Both the position numbers and the translations under genes were made by a program. Below are positions 28,997-37,505 of a DNA stretch of 64,000 nt, piece by piece (position 1 is the stretch's first letter; every line of letters begins with the position of its first letter). Source of the stretch: Roseivivax sp. GX 12232 (GTDB lineage Bacteria > Pseudomonadota > Alphaproteobacteria > Rhodobacterales > Rhodobacteraceae); the NCBI RefSeq assembly GCF_021272185.1, contig NZ_JAJSEC010000006.1:62001-126000 (forward strand). The letters run 5' to 3'. Under the pieces are notes generated by a model, which was given only the letters and a program-made list of their open reading frames with translations, had not been told where the DNA came from and did no database searches.

Positions 28997-29419
28997 TCAG
29001 TCGTCGTCGCCGTCGTCACCGTCGTCATCATCGGCGCCGTCGTCGTCATCCCCGTCGGCGCCGTCGTCCTCGTCGAAGCCCTCGTCCGCGTCGTCATCCG
29101 CGTCCATCTCGTCCTCGTCGTCGCCGAGCGCGGCTTCCGCGGCGCCGAGGACATCGCCGTTCACGCCGGCGTCGGTCTCGGCCTCGAGCCGGGCCTGGGC
29201 GGCGGCGCGGGCCTCGGCACGGGTCATCTGGCCGTCACCGTCGAGGTCGTATTGCGCGAAGGCCGCCGCGCGGTCGGCGCCGAAGCCCTCGGCGAACTCG
29301 CTGGCGCTGACGGTGCCGTTGCCGTCGATGTCGAGGTCGGCGAAGGCCATGCCCTGGGCCTGGGCGGCGCCTGCGGCCAGGGTCAGCGTCGCGGCGAGGG
29401 CGGTGGATGTCAGTCGCAT
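28997..29419 (-). CDS. Secreted EF-hand protein with long acidic tail
   Basis: A 140-residue protein. The start at 29419 follows AAGGAG and gives MRLTSTALAATLTLAAGAAQA, a signal peptide. Two EF-hand loops follow, DIDGNGTVSASE and DLDGDGQMTRAE (residues about 29-70), with the Ca-ligand pattern D-x-D-x-[DN]. The last 45 residues are nearly all Asp, Glu, Gly and Ala, ending DDGDDGDDD. Family: calmodulin-like EF-hand; the tail would be strongly acidic and could bind Ca at low affinity. It has its own strong terminator. The exact role is unknown. Confidence 0.88.
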   Translation of the reverse strand: MRLTSTALAATLTLAAGAAQAQGMAFADLDIDGNGTVSASEFAEGFGADRAAAFAQYDLDGDGQMTRAEARAAAQARLEAETDAGVNGDVLGAAEAALGDDEDEMDADDDADEGFDEDDGADGDDDDGADDDDGDDGDDD

Positions 29420-29900
29420 GTCAAAGCTCCTTTTCCTGCTCTGTGGGCAAATGCCTGTTGGCCCGCGCGGGGCGGCGCAAGGCTGCACTGCCGCGGGGGC
29501 GGCTCTGGGCGCCGCCCCGCGCAGCCGGGCGCGGCGGCTGGGCGGTTCTCCGCCACCCCGCGCGGGGCGGCGTGCCGGGGTGAGGGGCCTGCGCTAGGTT
29601 GCGCAGGTTGGGTTTGAGGGGGTGCCGAACGTTCGCGGGCGAGACAGGCAGCCTCGCGTGCAGTTCGGAGCAGAAACAGGAGATCCGCGCACGCGACTGG
29701 CTCGTCGGCGACGCGTGGCGGCTTCGGCAACACGCGATGCAAGCGCCGACACGACGGGCGCGCTCTGGCGAGACCCGCATCCCCTGCCCAAGTTTTCATC
29801 CCCTTCGCCGGGCCAAGGCGCCCCACCGCCGCCCCGCCACATCCCGTGATTGACTTACCTTATCATTTCCATCAGGAATATCCTCAGAAGAGGATCCGCC
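29420..29900. other. 480-bp region without a gene
   Basis: GC-rich spacer between divergent genes. It holds a hairpin CCTGCGC/GCGCAGG (29589-29608) and the same 15-mer CCGCGCGGGGCGGCG at 29463 and 29564. Open frames across it have no protein-like content. The promoters of both flanking genes should lie here; no clear -35/-10 pair was found. Confidence 0.5.
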
Positions 29901-30362
29901 ATGCCCTTAGCTTCCCTCCTGGATGCGCCCGCGACCCGCAGCATCGCCGAGCTCCGCCCGCCCGAGGCGCGGCTCCTGGCGATGTTCCGGCTCTGGCCGC
30001 TCGGGCCCGAGGCCCAGACGCTGCTCTGGTCCGAGCTCAGTCACGAGCTGGGCGCCGGCCGCGCGCGGGCCTGCCTGTCGGCCTTCGAGACCCTGCAGGC
30101 GATCCTGAAACGCGCCGCCTGGGCGCTGCCGGAGATGGCCGAGCCCGAGACCCCGGCGCTGACGCCGGACGAGGACGGGCTCTGCCGCTTCGTCCTCCGC
30201 GCGCTCGAGGCCGACCGCGAGGCGGCGCTGGAAGAGGCGATCTTCCTGGTCCGCCCCGAGGCGATCCTGCCCCTGACCCTCGCCGCCTCGCGCGTGGCGC
30301 TGCCGCTCCTTTGCGTCGAATGCCGCCTGAGGCTCGAAGGCGCGCGCTGCCGGCCGAATTGA
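29901..30362 (+). CDS. Hypothetical protein
   Basis: A 153-residue soluble protein I do not recognise. The ATG at 29901 follows AGAAGAGG; an upstream frame from 29850 is open but has no ribosome site. It is helix-rich: LRPPEARLLAMFRLWPLGPE and AACLSAFETLQAILKRAAWA-like segments, and ends with CVECRLRLEGARCRPN, where three cysteines are close together. No membrane segment or signal peptide is seen. Copy B of the 165-bp repeat begins 34 bases after its stop. Coding character (third-position GC, no stop) is good. Confidence 0.65.
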   Translation: MPLASLLDAPATRSIAELRPPEARLLAMFRLWPLGPEAQTLLWSELSHELGAGRARACLSAFETLQAILKRAAWALPEMAEPETPALTPDEDGLCRFVLRALEADREAALEEAIFLVRPEAILPLTLAASRVALPLLCVECRLRLEGARCRPN

Positions 30363-30396
30363 GGCTTGGAGGCGGGAGCCAAATCCCTGCATCCTC

Positions 30397-30561
30397 TTGC
30401 GCCCGAACAGCACCGAAGGTGCCGGGCGCGCGCCGGACCGGCCCCTTGGGCCGGCGCTCTTGTGGGTGGCGCGCATAGATCGCCACTAGTCCTGACCTTG
30501 CCGGGATAAAGCGCCTCGCTGAGAGGTCGGCAGCGCCGGCCCCCGGTCCGGCGCGCGCCCT
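30397..30561 (+). repeat. 165-bp dispersed repeat, copy B
   Basis: Closest to the family consensus. Terminal arms GGGCGCGCGCCGGACCGG and CCGGTCCGGCGCGCGCCC are perfect. Hairpin 1 is GCACC-GAA-GGTGC, hairpin 2 has loop CTT (subfamily I), and a third stem CTGACCT/AGGTCGG uses one G-U pair. It lies between the hypothetical gene and the DMT transporter. Confidence 0.92.
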
Positions 30562-30936
30562 CGTTCCTAGATGTAAGGTTCTGCGACAAAGGGCTGCGAG
30601 GCTATTCGCTCCGGCCCGAGGTCTGTCTTCCCGGGAATCATCGGCCTTCCGCCGCCTTAAGGCTTCAAAACCTGCGCAACCGCCGAACACCACCCAAGCC
30701 ACACCCAAAAACCGCCCAAGGCCCCAATCCGCGCGCGTTCGCCAAACCTCACGCTGGCCCGCCGCCTGGCACAACCGCCGAACATCACACAAGCCACCGC
30801 CCCCACCTCTCACCCCCACACCGCCCCCAACCACTCACGCCTCTCACACCCCTCTCCCAAGCCCCCCCCAGATTGCCCTCCCCGCCCCCGCACGCTATCG
30901 GGCGGGGAGCGTCATCTCGGGCAGGAGCGGGCAGCC
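30562..30936 (+). other. C-rich, G-poor tract with a direct repeat; possible Rho site
   Basis: The stretch at 30781-30895 is mostly C and A with very few G, the base bias expected of a Rho-loading (rut) RNA on the plus strand. Two near-identical 26-mers starting CAACCGCCGAACA lie at 30677 and 30772. No gene is seen before the transporter. Function inferred from base composition only. Confidence 0.4.
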
Positions 30937-31830
30937 ATGGTTTTCAGCGATCCGATCTCGCGCGCCACCTTCTACGTGGTCGCGGCGGGGGCCTTCTGGG
31001 GGTTCTACTGGGTGCCGGTGCGGCGCCTGGAGGAGGCCGGGCTCGCCGGCGCCTGGGGCACGCTGGCGATCGTGGCGATCTCGGCGCTCTGCCTTCTGCC
31101 GCAGGCGCTGCGGCACCGGGACATGCTGGCGCGGGCGGACCGGGCGGCGCTGGCCTTCGTGGCGCTCGGCGGCGGCAGCTTCGTGCTTTATTCCGTCGGG
31201 CTGATCTACGGGCGGGTCGCGGTGATCATCCTGCTGTTCTTCCTCACCCCGGTCTGGTCGACGCTGATCGGGCGGCTGGTCATGGGCTGGCCGACGCCGG
31301 GGCTCCGGCTCGCAGCCATCGCGGCGGGGCTCGCGGGGCTGGCGCTGATGCTCGGGGCCGAGGGCGACCTGCCGCTGCCCCGGGGCCTGGGCGAATGGAT
31401 GGCGCTCCTCTCGGGGCTTCTCTGGGCCGTCGCGACGGTCGGCATGCGGGTGCGCCCGGCGGTGCCGCCGGTCGAGGCCTCCTTCGTCTTCTCCTGCGGG
31501 GCGGTCCTCGCGGCGGCGGCGCTCGCGCCGCTCCTCGCCGCGCCGCCGGCGCTCGAAAGCCTCACCGCCGCCCTGCCCGCCTTCGGCTGGGCGGTGGCGG
31601 CGGGCGCCATCTGGTGGGCGCTCTGCATGACCGCGCTGATGTGGGCGACGGTGCGGCTCGATCCGCCGAGGGTCGGGATCCTCCTGATGATCGAGGTGCT
31701 GGTCGGCACCGCCTCGGCGGCCTGGCTCGCGGGCGAGGTGCCAGCGCCGCTGGAACTCGCGGGCGGCGCGCTGGTGCTCCTGGCCGGGGTGCTGGAGGTC
31801 TGGCCGGTGCGCCGGACGGCGCGGGCATAA
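30937..31830 (+). CDS. EamA/DMT-family transporter
   Basis: A 297-residue inner-membrane protein with about ten hydrophobic segments in two EamA repeats. The first repeat begins TFYVVAAGAFWGFYWVPV and has LIYGRVAVIILLFFLTPVWS; the second has GLLWAVATVGMRVRPAVPP and VGILLMIEVLVGTASAAWLAGE. The family exports or imports metabolites such as amino acids and nucleotide sugars; the substrate is not known. The start is MVFSDPISRATF. It is convergent with the LysR gene, with a shared hairpin between them. Confidence 0.88.
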   Translation: MVFSDPISRATFYVVAAGAFWGFYWVPVRRLEEAGLAGAWGTLAIVAISALCLLPQALRHRDMLARADRAALAFVALGGGSFVLYSVGLIYGRVAVIILLFFLTPVWSTLIGRLVMGWPTPGLRLAAIAAGLAGLALMLGAEGDLPLPRGLGEWMALLSGLLWAVATVGMRVRPAVPPVEASFVFSCGAVLAAAALAPLLAAPPALESLTAALPAFGWAVAAGAIWWALCMTALMWATVRLDPPRVGILLMIEVLVGTASAAWLAGEVPAPLELAGGALVLLAGVLEVWPVRRTARA

Positions 31831-31862
31831 AAACGCCCCGGTGCCACAGGGCAACCGGGGCC
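31828..31862 (-). terminator. Rho-independent terminator of the LysR gene
   Basis: On the minus strand the arms GCCCCGG and CCGGGGC with an inner TGCC/GGCA pair are followed by GTTTTTAT. It lies between convergent genes and points toward the LysR gene's 3' end. Confidence 0.8.
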
Positions 31863-31893
31863 AGTCGGCCTTGGAACAGGCTTCGGGACAAGA

Positions 31894-32799
31894 CTACCAG
31901 TCGGTCGGGCCCTTCTCGGCGAACTCATGCACGAGGAAGTCGATGAAGGCGCGGACCTTGGGCTGGGTGAACCGGCCCGGCGGATAGACGGCGTAGATGC
32001 CCTGGGTCTCCTGCGGCAGATCGGGGATCGCATCCTCGACCAGGCCGCTGGCCATGGCATCGGAGTAAAGGAAAGACGGCAGGTAGGCGATGCCCAGGCC
32101 CGCGATGCAGGCGTTCAGAAGCGACTGCCCGTCGTTGACCGAAAGCCAGCCCGCGGTGCGCACCTGGCGCTTCTCGCCCGAAGGCGCGGTGACCTTCCAG
32201 ACGTTGCCCGAGGACTGGTTGGAGTAGTGCAGAAGCTTGTGCTCGTTCAGATCGTCGATGCGATCCGGGCGGCCGAACTTCTCGAAGTAAGAGGGCGCGG
32301 CGATCATCCGCTTGGTGCATTCGGCGAGCTTGCGGGCGCGCAGCGTCGAATCCTCAAGCTCCCCGATCCGCACCGCCATGTCGAACCCTTCCGAGATCAG
32401 CTCCACGTAGCGGTTGTTCAGCACCATGTTCACGGTGATGTCGGGAAACTCGGCCAGGAACCGGCCGAGGATCGGCGAGAGGTGATTCACCCCGAAGTCC
32501 GTCGCCACCGAGATCCGCAGAAGCCCCGAGGGCGCCGACTGCATGGAGGTCACCAGCGCGTCGGCCTCTCCGGCGTCGTTCAGCACCCGGCGAGCGCGGT
32601 CGTAATAGGCCAGGCCAATCTCGGTCGGGCTGACCCGCCGCGTGGTGCGGTTCAGGAGCCGCGCGCCGAGCCGCGCCTCGAGCGAGGAGACATGCTTGGA
32701 GACGGCGGACTTGGAAATCCCCATCTTCTTGGCGGCATCCGTGAACCCGCCCTGATCCACCACGGTGGCGAATGCTTCCATTTCGGTGAGCCGATCCAT
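31894..32799 (-). CDS. LysR-family transcriptional regulator
   Basis: A 301-residue regulator. The start at 32799 (MDRLTEMEAFATVVDQGGFT) has AAGGAGC before it; a 39-residue upstream frame lacks family sequence. The N-terminal winged helix-turn-helix has AAKKMGISKSAVSKHVSSLE and LLNRTTRRVSPTEIG. The C-terminal co-inducer domain begins LRISVATDFGVNHLSP. These usually control a divergent or nearby gene; here the divergent neighbour is the DUF4399 gene, 203 bases away. Inducer unknown. Confidence 0.93.
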   Translation of the reverse strand: MDRLTEMEAFATVVDQGGFTDAAKKMGISKSAVSKHVSSLEARLGARLLNRTTRRVSPTEIGLAYYDRARRVLNDAGEADALVTSMQSAPSGLLRISVATDFGVNHLSPILGRFLAEFPDITVNMVLNNRYVELISEGFDMAVRIGELEDSTLRARKLAECTKRMIAAPSYFEKFGRPDRIDDLNEHKLLHYSNQSSGNVWKVTAPSGEKRQVRTAGWLSVNDGQSLLNACIAGLGIAYLPSFLYSDAMASGLVEDAIPDLPQETQGIYAVYPPGRFTQPKVRAFIDFLVHEFAEKGPTDW

Positions 32800-33002
32800 G
32801 GAGCGCTCCTTCGCATCTTCGCAACTTTTGTCTTGGCCAAGGTATCGCGGCGAAGTTGGGCACAATCGCGGCGTGGGGCAGACAATTGGAAGGTATTTGA
32901 AGGCTCTGTTTGACACTTGGAAACAGGCGCAGCTGTCGACAAGGGGGCATTCGCGCTACAGTCCAACTGGTGCCCAGGGCACTGAAATCGGGAGGATTCG
33001 CT

Positions 33003-33452
33003 ATGTTTGCACGAACCACTTTCGCCGCCTGTCTCGCGCTCGGGACGCTGGCCGCCCCGGCCTTCGCGCAGGAGGCCACGCCCGCCCCGGATGCGGCGCG
33101 GGTCTATTTCATCGGGCTCGAGGACGGCGCCAGCGTGAGCAGCCCGCTGACCCTGCGCTTCGGGCTCGAAGGCATGGGTGTCGCCCCCGCCGGCACCGAG
33201 CGCGAGGCCACCGGCCACCACCACGTGCTGATCGACCGCGCGCCTTTCGGCGAGGCCGAGGGCGACGAGGAGGCCATGGGCAACGGGCTGCCCTCGGACG
33301 ACAACCACCGCCATTTCGGCGGCGGGCAGACGCAGGTGACGCTGGACCTGGAGCCCGGCACCCACACGCTGCAGCTTGTCTTGGGAGATGCCAATCACCG
33401 CCCGCATGATCCCGTCGTGGCGTCCGACCAGATCAGCGTGACGGTGGAGTGA
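33003..33452 (+). CDS. DUF4399 secreted protein
   Basis: A 149-residue exported protein. The ATG at 33003 opens a signal peptide MFARTTFAACLALGTLAAPAFA cut after AFA. The mature domain is histidine-rich: REATGHHHVLIDRAPFGEAE, DDNHRHFGGGQTQVTLDL and HTLQLVLGDANHRPHDP, the DUF4399 pattern, which suggests metal binding. Function is unknown. It is divergent from a LysR regulator and may be its target. A hairpin follows the stop. Confidence 0.9.
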   Translation: MFARTTFAACLALGTLAAPAFAQEATPAPDAARVYFIGLEDGASVSSPLTLRFGLEGMGVAPAGTEREATGHHHVLIDRAPFGEAEGDEEAMGNGLPSDDNHRHFGGGQTQVTLDLEPGTHTLQLVLGDANHRPHDPVVASDQISVTVE

Positions 33453-33458
33453 TCAGAG

Positions 33459-33493
33459 GCGCCGGGGCGGGGTCAGCTGCCCTGCCCCGGCGC
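33459..33493. terminator. Shared bidirectional hairpin between DUF4399 and PfpI genes
   Basis: Arms GCGCCGGGGC-GGG and CCC-TGCCCCGGCGC (13 bp, one bulged A). It lies between convergent genes and has no T tract on either side. Confidence 0.55.
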
Positions 33494-33502
33494 TAACGAC
33501 CT

Positions 33503-34063
33503 TCAGGCCGCGCGGCGGCTGTGGGTGCCTTCCTCGACCTCCTCGACGATCTTGGCCACGAAGGCCTCGAGGTCGCCGGGGTTGCGGCTGGTCACGATGC
33601 CCTGGTCGGCCACCGCGGTCTCATCGACCCAGTGCGCGCCGGCGTTCACCACGTCGGTCTTCACCGACGGATACGAGGTCGCCTTGCGGTCCTTCAGGAT
33701 GCCCGCCTCGATCAGCACCCAAGGCGCATGGCAGATCGCGGCGATGGTCTTGCCGGACTGGTGGAAGGCGCGCACCGTCTCGATCACCCGCTCGTCGACG
33801 CGCAGGAGGTCGGGGTTGATCTGCCCGCCGGGCAGCACCAGCGCGTCGTAGTCGCTTGGGTCCACCGCGTTCAGCCCGGTGTCGACCGGCACGGTGCGGC
33901 CCCAGTCGTCGCCATCCCAGCCCTTGATCTCCTTGCCGTCGAGGCTGGCCACATGCAGCACCGCGCCATGCTCGCGCAGGCGGTCGCGCGGCACCTCCAG
34001 CTCGGATTGCTCGAAACCATGGGTGGCGATCAGCAGGATCTTCGCGTCGGAAATCTTGGGCAT
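33503..34063 (-). CDS. PfpI/DJ-1 family type 1 glutamine amidotransferase-like protein
   Basis: A 186-residue protein of the YhbO/PfpI group. The nucleophile is in TIAAICHAPWVLIEAGIL, the elbow C, with HxxP as expected, and the family Glu in ATHGFEQSELEVPRDRL. It has VLPGGQINPDLLRVDERV. Members are reported as proteases, chaperones or glyoxalase-like deglycases in the cytosol; the activity here is not known. It has good ribosome-site sequence before the ATG at 34063 (GGAGACCTG). Confidence 0.92.
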   Translation of the reverse strand: MPKISDAKILLIATHGFEQSELEVPRDRLREHGAVLHVASLDGKEIKGWDGDDWGRTVPVDTGLNAVDPSDYDALVLPGGQINPDLLRVDERVIETVRAFHQSGKTIAAICHAPWVLIEAGILKDRKATSYPSVKTDVVNAGAHWVDETAVADQGIVTSRNPGDLEAFVAKIVEEVEEGTHSRRAA

Positions 34064-34235
34064 GACAGGTCTCCTTCGGGTCTATTGAGCTTGCATGGGG
34101 GGCGTGCCCGCCGTTCCGGGGCAAAACGCCTGCCCCCGGTCCACGTTCCTGCGCCGCGGGGTTTCGCGCCGGTGCCTTTCGTCGCGGCCCCGCGCCCACT
34201 TGACGGCGGGCCACGCGCGGGCGACACCGCGCGCC

Positions 34236-34697
34236 ATGGCCGATCTTTTTGCCTTCACCGACGGAGCCTGCTCCGGAAATCCCGGCCCCGGCGGCTGGGG
34301 CGCGCTGCTCCAGGCGAAGGAGGGCGAAAGCGTCGTGAAGGAGCGCGAGCTCTCGGGCGGCGAGGCCGCGACCACCAACAACCGCATGGAGCTTCTGGCC
34401 GCGATCAACGCGCTGGAAAGCCTCGCGCGGCCTTCGAAGATCACCGTGGTCACCGACAGCGCCTACGTGAAGAACGGCGTCACCGGCTGGATTCACGGCT
34501 GGAAGCGCAACGGCTGGAAGACCGCCTCGAAGAAGCCGGTGAAGAACGCCGAGCTCTGGCAGCGGCTCGACGCCGCGCAGGGCCGCCACCAGGTCACCTG
34601 GGAATGGGTGAAGGGCCACGCCGGCCACCCCGAGAACGAACGCGCCGACCAGCTCGCGCGGGACGGCATGGCGCCCTTCAAGCCGCGTGGCAAATGA
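34236..34697 (+). CDS. rnhA: Ribonuclease HI
   Basis: A 153-residue enzyme that cuts the RNA of RNA-DNA hybrids. The start at 34236 gives [20 protein letters not shown]; the frame runs upstream to 34095 but lacks the fold. Metal-binding acids are D9, E52 ([10 protein letters not shown]), D74 ([11 protein letters not shown]) and D138 ([10 protein letters not shown]), with [11 protein letters not shown] supplying the catalytic His. Length and motifs are complete. The stop overlaps the next start by 4 bases (ATGA, 34694). Confidence 0.97.
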   Translation: MADLFAFTDGACSGNPGPGGWGALLQAKEGESVVKERELSGGEAATTNNRMELLAAINALESLARPSKITVVTDSAYVKNGVTGWIHGWKRNGWKTASKKPVKNAELWQRLDAAQGRHQVTWEWVKGHAGHPENERADQLARDGMAPFKPRGK

Positions 34698-35320
34698 GCC
34701 TCTTCACGCTGCTCGACTATGCCGCCGTGCTGGTCTTCGCGGCCACCGGCGCGCTGACGGCCAGCCGCGCGCAGCTCGACGTGGTGGGCTTCGTCTTCCT
34801 CGGCGCGCTGACCGGGCTGGGCGGCGGCACGGTACGCGACCTGCTTCTTGACCGGAACCCGGTGTTCTGGATCGCAGATCCCTTCTACCTCGCGGTGGCA
34901 AGCCTGGCGGCGCTGGTGGTCTTCGTGACCGCGCATCGGCTCGAGAACCGGCTGGCGACGCTGCGCTGGCTCGACGCGGCGGCGCTTTCGGTCGCGGCGG
35001 CGGCAGGCTCGGGCATCGCGCTCGAGGCCGGGCAGCCGGCGCCGATCGTGGTGGTCATGGGCATGGCGACGGGCTGCCTGGGCGGCCTGATGCGCGACGT
35101 GGTCGCCAATGACGTGCCGGTGGTGCTGAGCCAGGGCGAGCTTTACGTCACCTGCGCGCTGGCGGGCTCGCTGGCGACGCTGCTCGGGGCCTGGCTGGGG
35201 CTCGGAGACGGGCTGGCGGCGCTGGCCTGCGCCGCGGTGACCTTCACGCTGCGCGCAGGCACGCTGGCGCGGGGCTGGCGGCTGCCGACCTACAAGGCCC
35301 GCCCGCCGCGGAACCGGTAA
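34694..35320 (+). CDS. TRIC-like (UPF0126) cation channel family protein
   Basis: A 208-residue inner-membrane protein with about six or seven hydrophobic segments. It has two repeats with the signature [17 protein letters not shown] and [20 protein letters not shown], each with the conserved GGxxRD that lines the pore in prokaryotic TRIC channels. The ATG overlaps the rnhA stop by 4 bases, so they are co-translated. The likely function is monovalent cation passage; regulation is unknown. Confidence 0.92.
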   Translation: MSLFTLLDYAAVLVFAATGALTASRAQLDVVGFVFLGALTGLGGGTVRDLLLDRNPVFWIADPFYLAVASLAALVVFVTAHRLENRLATLRWLDAAALSVAAAAGSGIALEAGQPAPIVVVMGMATGCLGGLMRDVVANDVPVVLSQGELYVTCALAGSLATLLGAWLGLGDGLAALACAAVTFTLRAGTLARGWRLPTYKARPPRNR

Positions 35321-35334
35321 GGGCAGCGCGCCGC

Positions 35335-36591
35335 TTACGGCTTGGTCAGAAGCGCCATGTAGAAGCCGTCCATCCCGCCCCACTCGGGCCAGAGATCCGG
35401 GCGCAGGCGCAGGCCGCCCTCGGGGCTGCGCCAATCCTCGGCGATCCAGGCCGCCTCGAGCGGCGCGACCGTGAGGCCGGGATGGCGCTCCAGCGCCTCC
35501 TCGACCTGCACCTCGCCCTCGTCGGGGATCAGCGAGCAGGTGCAGAACATCAGCCGCCCGCCGGGCTTCAGGAGCGTCAGCGCGCGGTCGATCATCGCGG
35601 CCTGCAGGGCGATCAGCTCGGAGATGCCCGCGCCGTCCTTGGCATAGGGCAGGTCCGGGTGACGGCGGATGGTGCCGGTCGCCGAGCACGGCGCATCGAG
35701 AAGCACGGCGTCATAGCTGCCCTCATGGGTCAGCGCGTCGCCGGTCACGACCTCGGCCGAGAGCCCGACCCGCGCCAGGTTCTCCGAGACCCGCGCCAGC
35801 CGCGCCTCGGAGAGATCGAGCGCCGTGACCTTCGCCCCCGCAGCCGCCAGCTGCAGCGTCTTGCCGCCCGGGGCGGCGCACATGTCGAGGACCGTCTGCC
35901 CCGTCAGGTCGCCCAGGAGCCGCGCGGGCAGCGCCGCGGCGGCGTCCTGCACCCACCAGTCGCCCGCCTCAAACCCCGGCAGCGCCGAGACCTGCCCGCG
36001 CGCCGAGAGCCGCAGCGAGCCGGTGGGCAAAGGCTCGGCGCCCAGCGCCTCGGCCAGCGACGCGGCCTTGGCGGGCTCCTTCAGCGTCAGGTCGAGCGGC
36101 GCGCCCGCGGCATGGGCGGCCTCGAAGCCGCGCACCGCCTCGCGGCCCCAGGCCTCGAGCAGCGGGCCGCGCAGCCAGTCGGGCAGCCGCGAGACCGGCA
36201 GATCATTCCAAGCTTCCGGCGCCGCGCCCGCCACCTTGCGCAGGACGGCGTTCACCAGCCCCTTCATCGCGCGGGTGCGCTTGTGGCCGTCGGCGATGTC
36301 GGCGGCGGAAGAGACGACGCCATGCGCCGCGCCGCCCAGCGCCAGCTCCACCGCGCCCTGCCGCAGGATGTTGCGCACCCGCAGGGGCGGCGCCTTGCGC
36401 AGATGCGGCTGCAGGAGCCGGTCGGCCCGGTCGAGATGCCGCAGCGTCTCGGTCGCCAGCCGCTGGGCCGCCGCGCGGTCCTCGGGCGCCAGCCGACGCA
36501 GCGCCGGGCCGGCCAGAAGCTCGCTCATCAGCCGGCCTTCGCCCAGCACCCCGTCCAGAAGATCCACGCCCGCGCGCCGTGCCTGATCCAT
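35335..36591 (-). CDS. rsmB: RsmB-type rRNA (cytosine-C5) methyltransferase
   Basis: A 418-residue protein. An N-terminal NusB-like helical domain (residues 1-140, with RNILRQGAVELALGGAAHG and KGLVNAVLRKVAG) is followed by a Rossmann SAM domain: VLDMCAAPGGKTLQLAAAG, then DAPCSATGTIRRHPDL with the motif IV Cys, and FCTCSLIPDEGEV with the motif VI Cys, the two-cysteine m5C mechanism. The nearest homologues modify C967 of 16S rRNA; a related target is possible, since Rhodobacteraceae RsmB members are diverse. Confidence 0.92.
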   Translation of the reverse strand: MDQARRAGVDLLDGVLGEGRLMSELLAGPALRRLAPEDRAAAQRLATETLRHLDRADRLLQPHLRKAPPLRVRNILRQGAVELALGGAAHGVVSSAADIADGHKRTRAMKGLVNAVLRKVAGAAPEAWNDLPVSRLPDWLRGPLLEAWGREAVRGFEAAHAAGAPLDLTLKEPAKAASLAEALGAEPLPTGSLRLSARGQVSALPGFEAGDWWVQDAAAALPARLLGDLTGQTVLDMCAAPGGKTLQLAAAGAKVTALDLSEARLARVSENLARVGLSAEVVTGDALTHEGSYDAVLLDAPCSATGTIRRHPDLPYAKDGAGISELIALQAAMIDRALTLLKPGGRLMFCTCSLIPDEGEVQVEEALERHPGLTVAPLEAAWIAEDWRSPEGGLRLRPDLWPEWGGMDGFYMALLTKP

Positions 36592-36656
36592 CTTGCCTGC
36601 CTTGTTCCTCTGCGTCGCGGCGATATATCAGGGGCAGACGACCGGAGGAACCGCCG

Positions 36657-36845
36657 ATGCGCGACGACAATGCCGATCTGCCCGAACCCGCCCGCCGGGC
36701 GCTTGCCGAGGCCGAAGAGCGCCGCCGCAAGGCCGAGGAGGCCGAGGCCGCCAACCCCCGCCCGGTGGAACTGGGCGGCCGCAAGGGGCTGGAACCCGTG
36801 CGCTACGGCGACTGGGAGAAGAAGGGGCTGGCGATCGACTTCTGA
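36657..36845 (+). CDS. DUF1674 protein, succinate dehydrogenase assembly factor 4-like
   Basis: A 62-residue protein. The start at 36657 follows GGAGG and gives MRDDNADLPEPARRALAEAE; an upstream frame from 36579 has no family sequence. A charged helix leads to the signature GGRKGLEPVRYGDWEKKGLAIDF, the C terminus of SdhAF4/Sdh8, which in mitochondria helps flavinylated SDH subunit A avoid oxidative damage. No sdh gene is in the window. It is divergent from the RsmB gene with a 65-base spacer. Confidence 0.92.
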   Translation: MRDDNADLPEPARRALAEAEERRRKAEEAEAANPRPVELGGRKGLEPVRYGDWEKKGLAIDF

Positions 36846-36976
36846 AGAGGTCGGTGGTGGTGACGCGCGTTATGGCGCGGGCGCACAGCCTGTCAGCAAT
36901 ACTTACCTAGAATCAGGTGAACCGAGGGGCGCAAGCGCGTCTCAACGCGCCAAACGCGGCTCTCAACTCAGTGCGA

Positions 36977-37018
36977 AAGGGCCGGGCGTCCGTTTAAACC
37001 GACGCCCCCGGCCCCGCA
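36977..37018 (-). terminator. Terminator-like hairpin of the small secreted gene
   Basis: On the minus strand arms GGGCCGGG-GGCGTC and GACGCCCGGCCC pair with a few bulged bases, then CTTT. It sits a few bases past the stop of the 37.0-kb gene. Confidence 0.5.
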
Positions 37019-37022
37019 GGTC

Positions 37023-37373
37023 TCACTTCAGCGTGAAACCTTCCGACCGGCCCGCGCCGCGGTCGGCGGTGAAGGTGATGCGGTTGGCGTCCAGCTCGAC
37101 GAGCTGGCAGTTGTAGCCCAGGTCATCGCCGCCCCAGTTCAGGTCGCGGCAAAAGAAGCCATCCTGCCAGGTCCAGTTGCCGGTCACGTCCCAGGCCGCG
37201 CCATTGCCGGCGATGCCGCCGTTCGACAGGACCTGCAGGTTGACCAGCGGGCGCACCAGCCGCTTGCCCTCCACGGCCGAGAGGAACTCGGCCCGGGTGT
37301 CGACCCGTTCGGCAGCCGCGGCAGCAGGCAGCATCAGGGCCAGGATCAAGCTCGGGATCAGGGAAAAGCGCAT
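37023..37373 (-). CDS. Hypothetical small secreted protein
   Basis: A 116-residue protein I cannot place. It opens with a signal peptide MRFSLIPSLILALMLPAAAAA. The mature chain of about 95 residues has TRAEFLSAVEGKRLVRPLVN, GNWTWQDGFFCRDLNWGGDD and YNCQLVELDANRITFTADRG, with two Cys that could form a disulfide. It is likely periplasmic. The next gene, dapB, is on the same strand but upstream and more than 130 bases away, so coupling is doubtful. Confidence 0.75.
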   Translation of the reverse strand: MRFSLIPSLILALMLPAAAAAERVDTRAEFLSAVEGKRLVRPLVNLQVLSNGGIAGNGAAWDVTGNWTWQDGFFCRDLNWGGDDLGYNCQLVELDANRITFTADRGAGRSEGFTLK

Positions 37374-37505
37374 GTCGGATCTCCTCGGTCTTGCGGGAAC
37401 TACGCGGACCGAGGCCGATCGGTTTCATTTTTTTGCGCTCATGGCGGGCTATGACAGGGTTGTGACCGGCCCGGCGCCTCTGCCCCGGAGCCAGACCGCA
37501 GGCCC

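Noticed and set aside
37023..37373. The small secreted gene as part of a dapB operon
   Set aside because: It is on the same strand but separated by more than 130 bases with its own signal peptide and terminator, so no link to lysine synthesis is supported.
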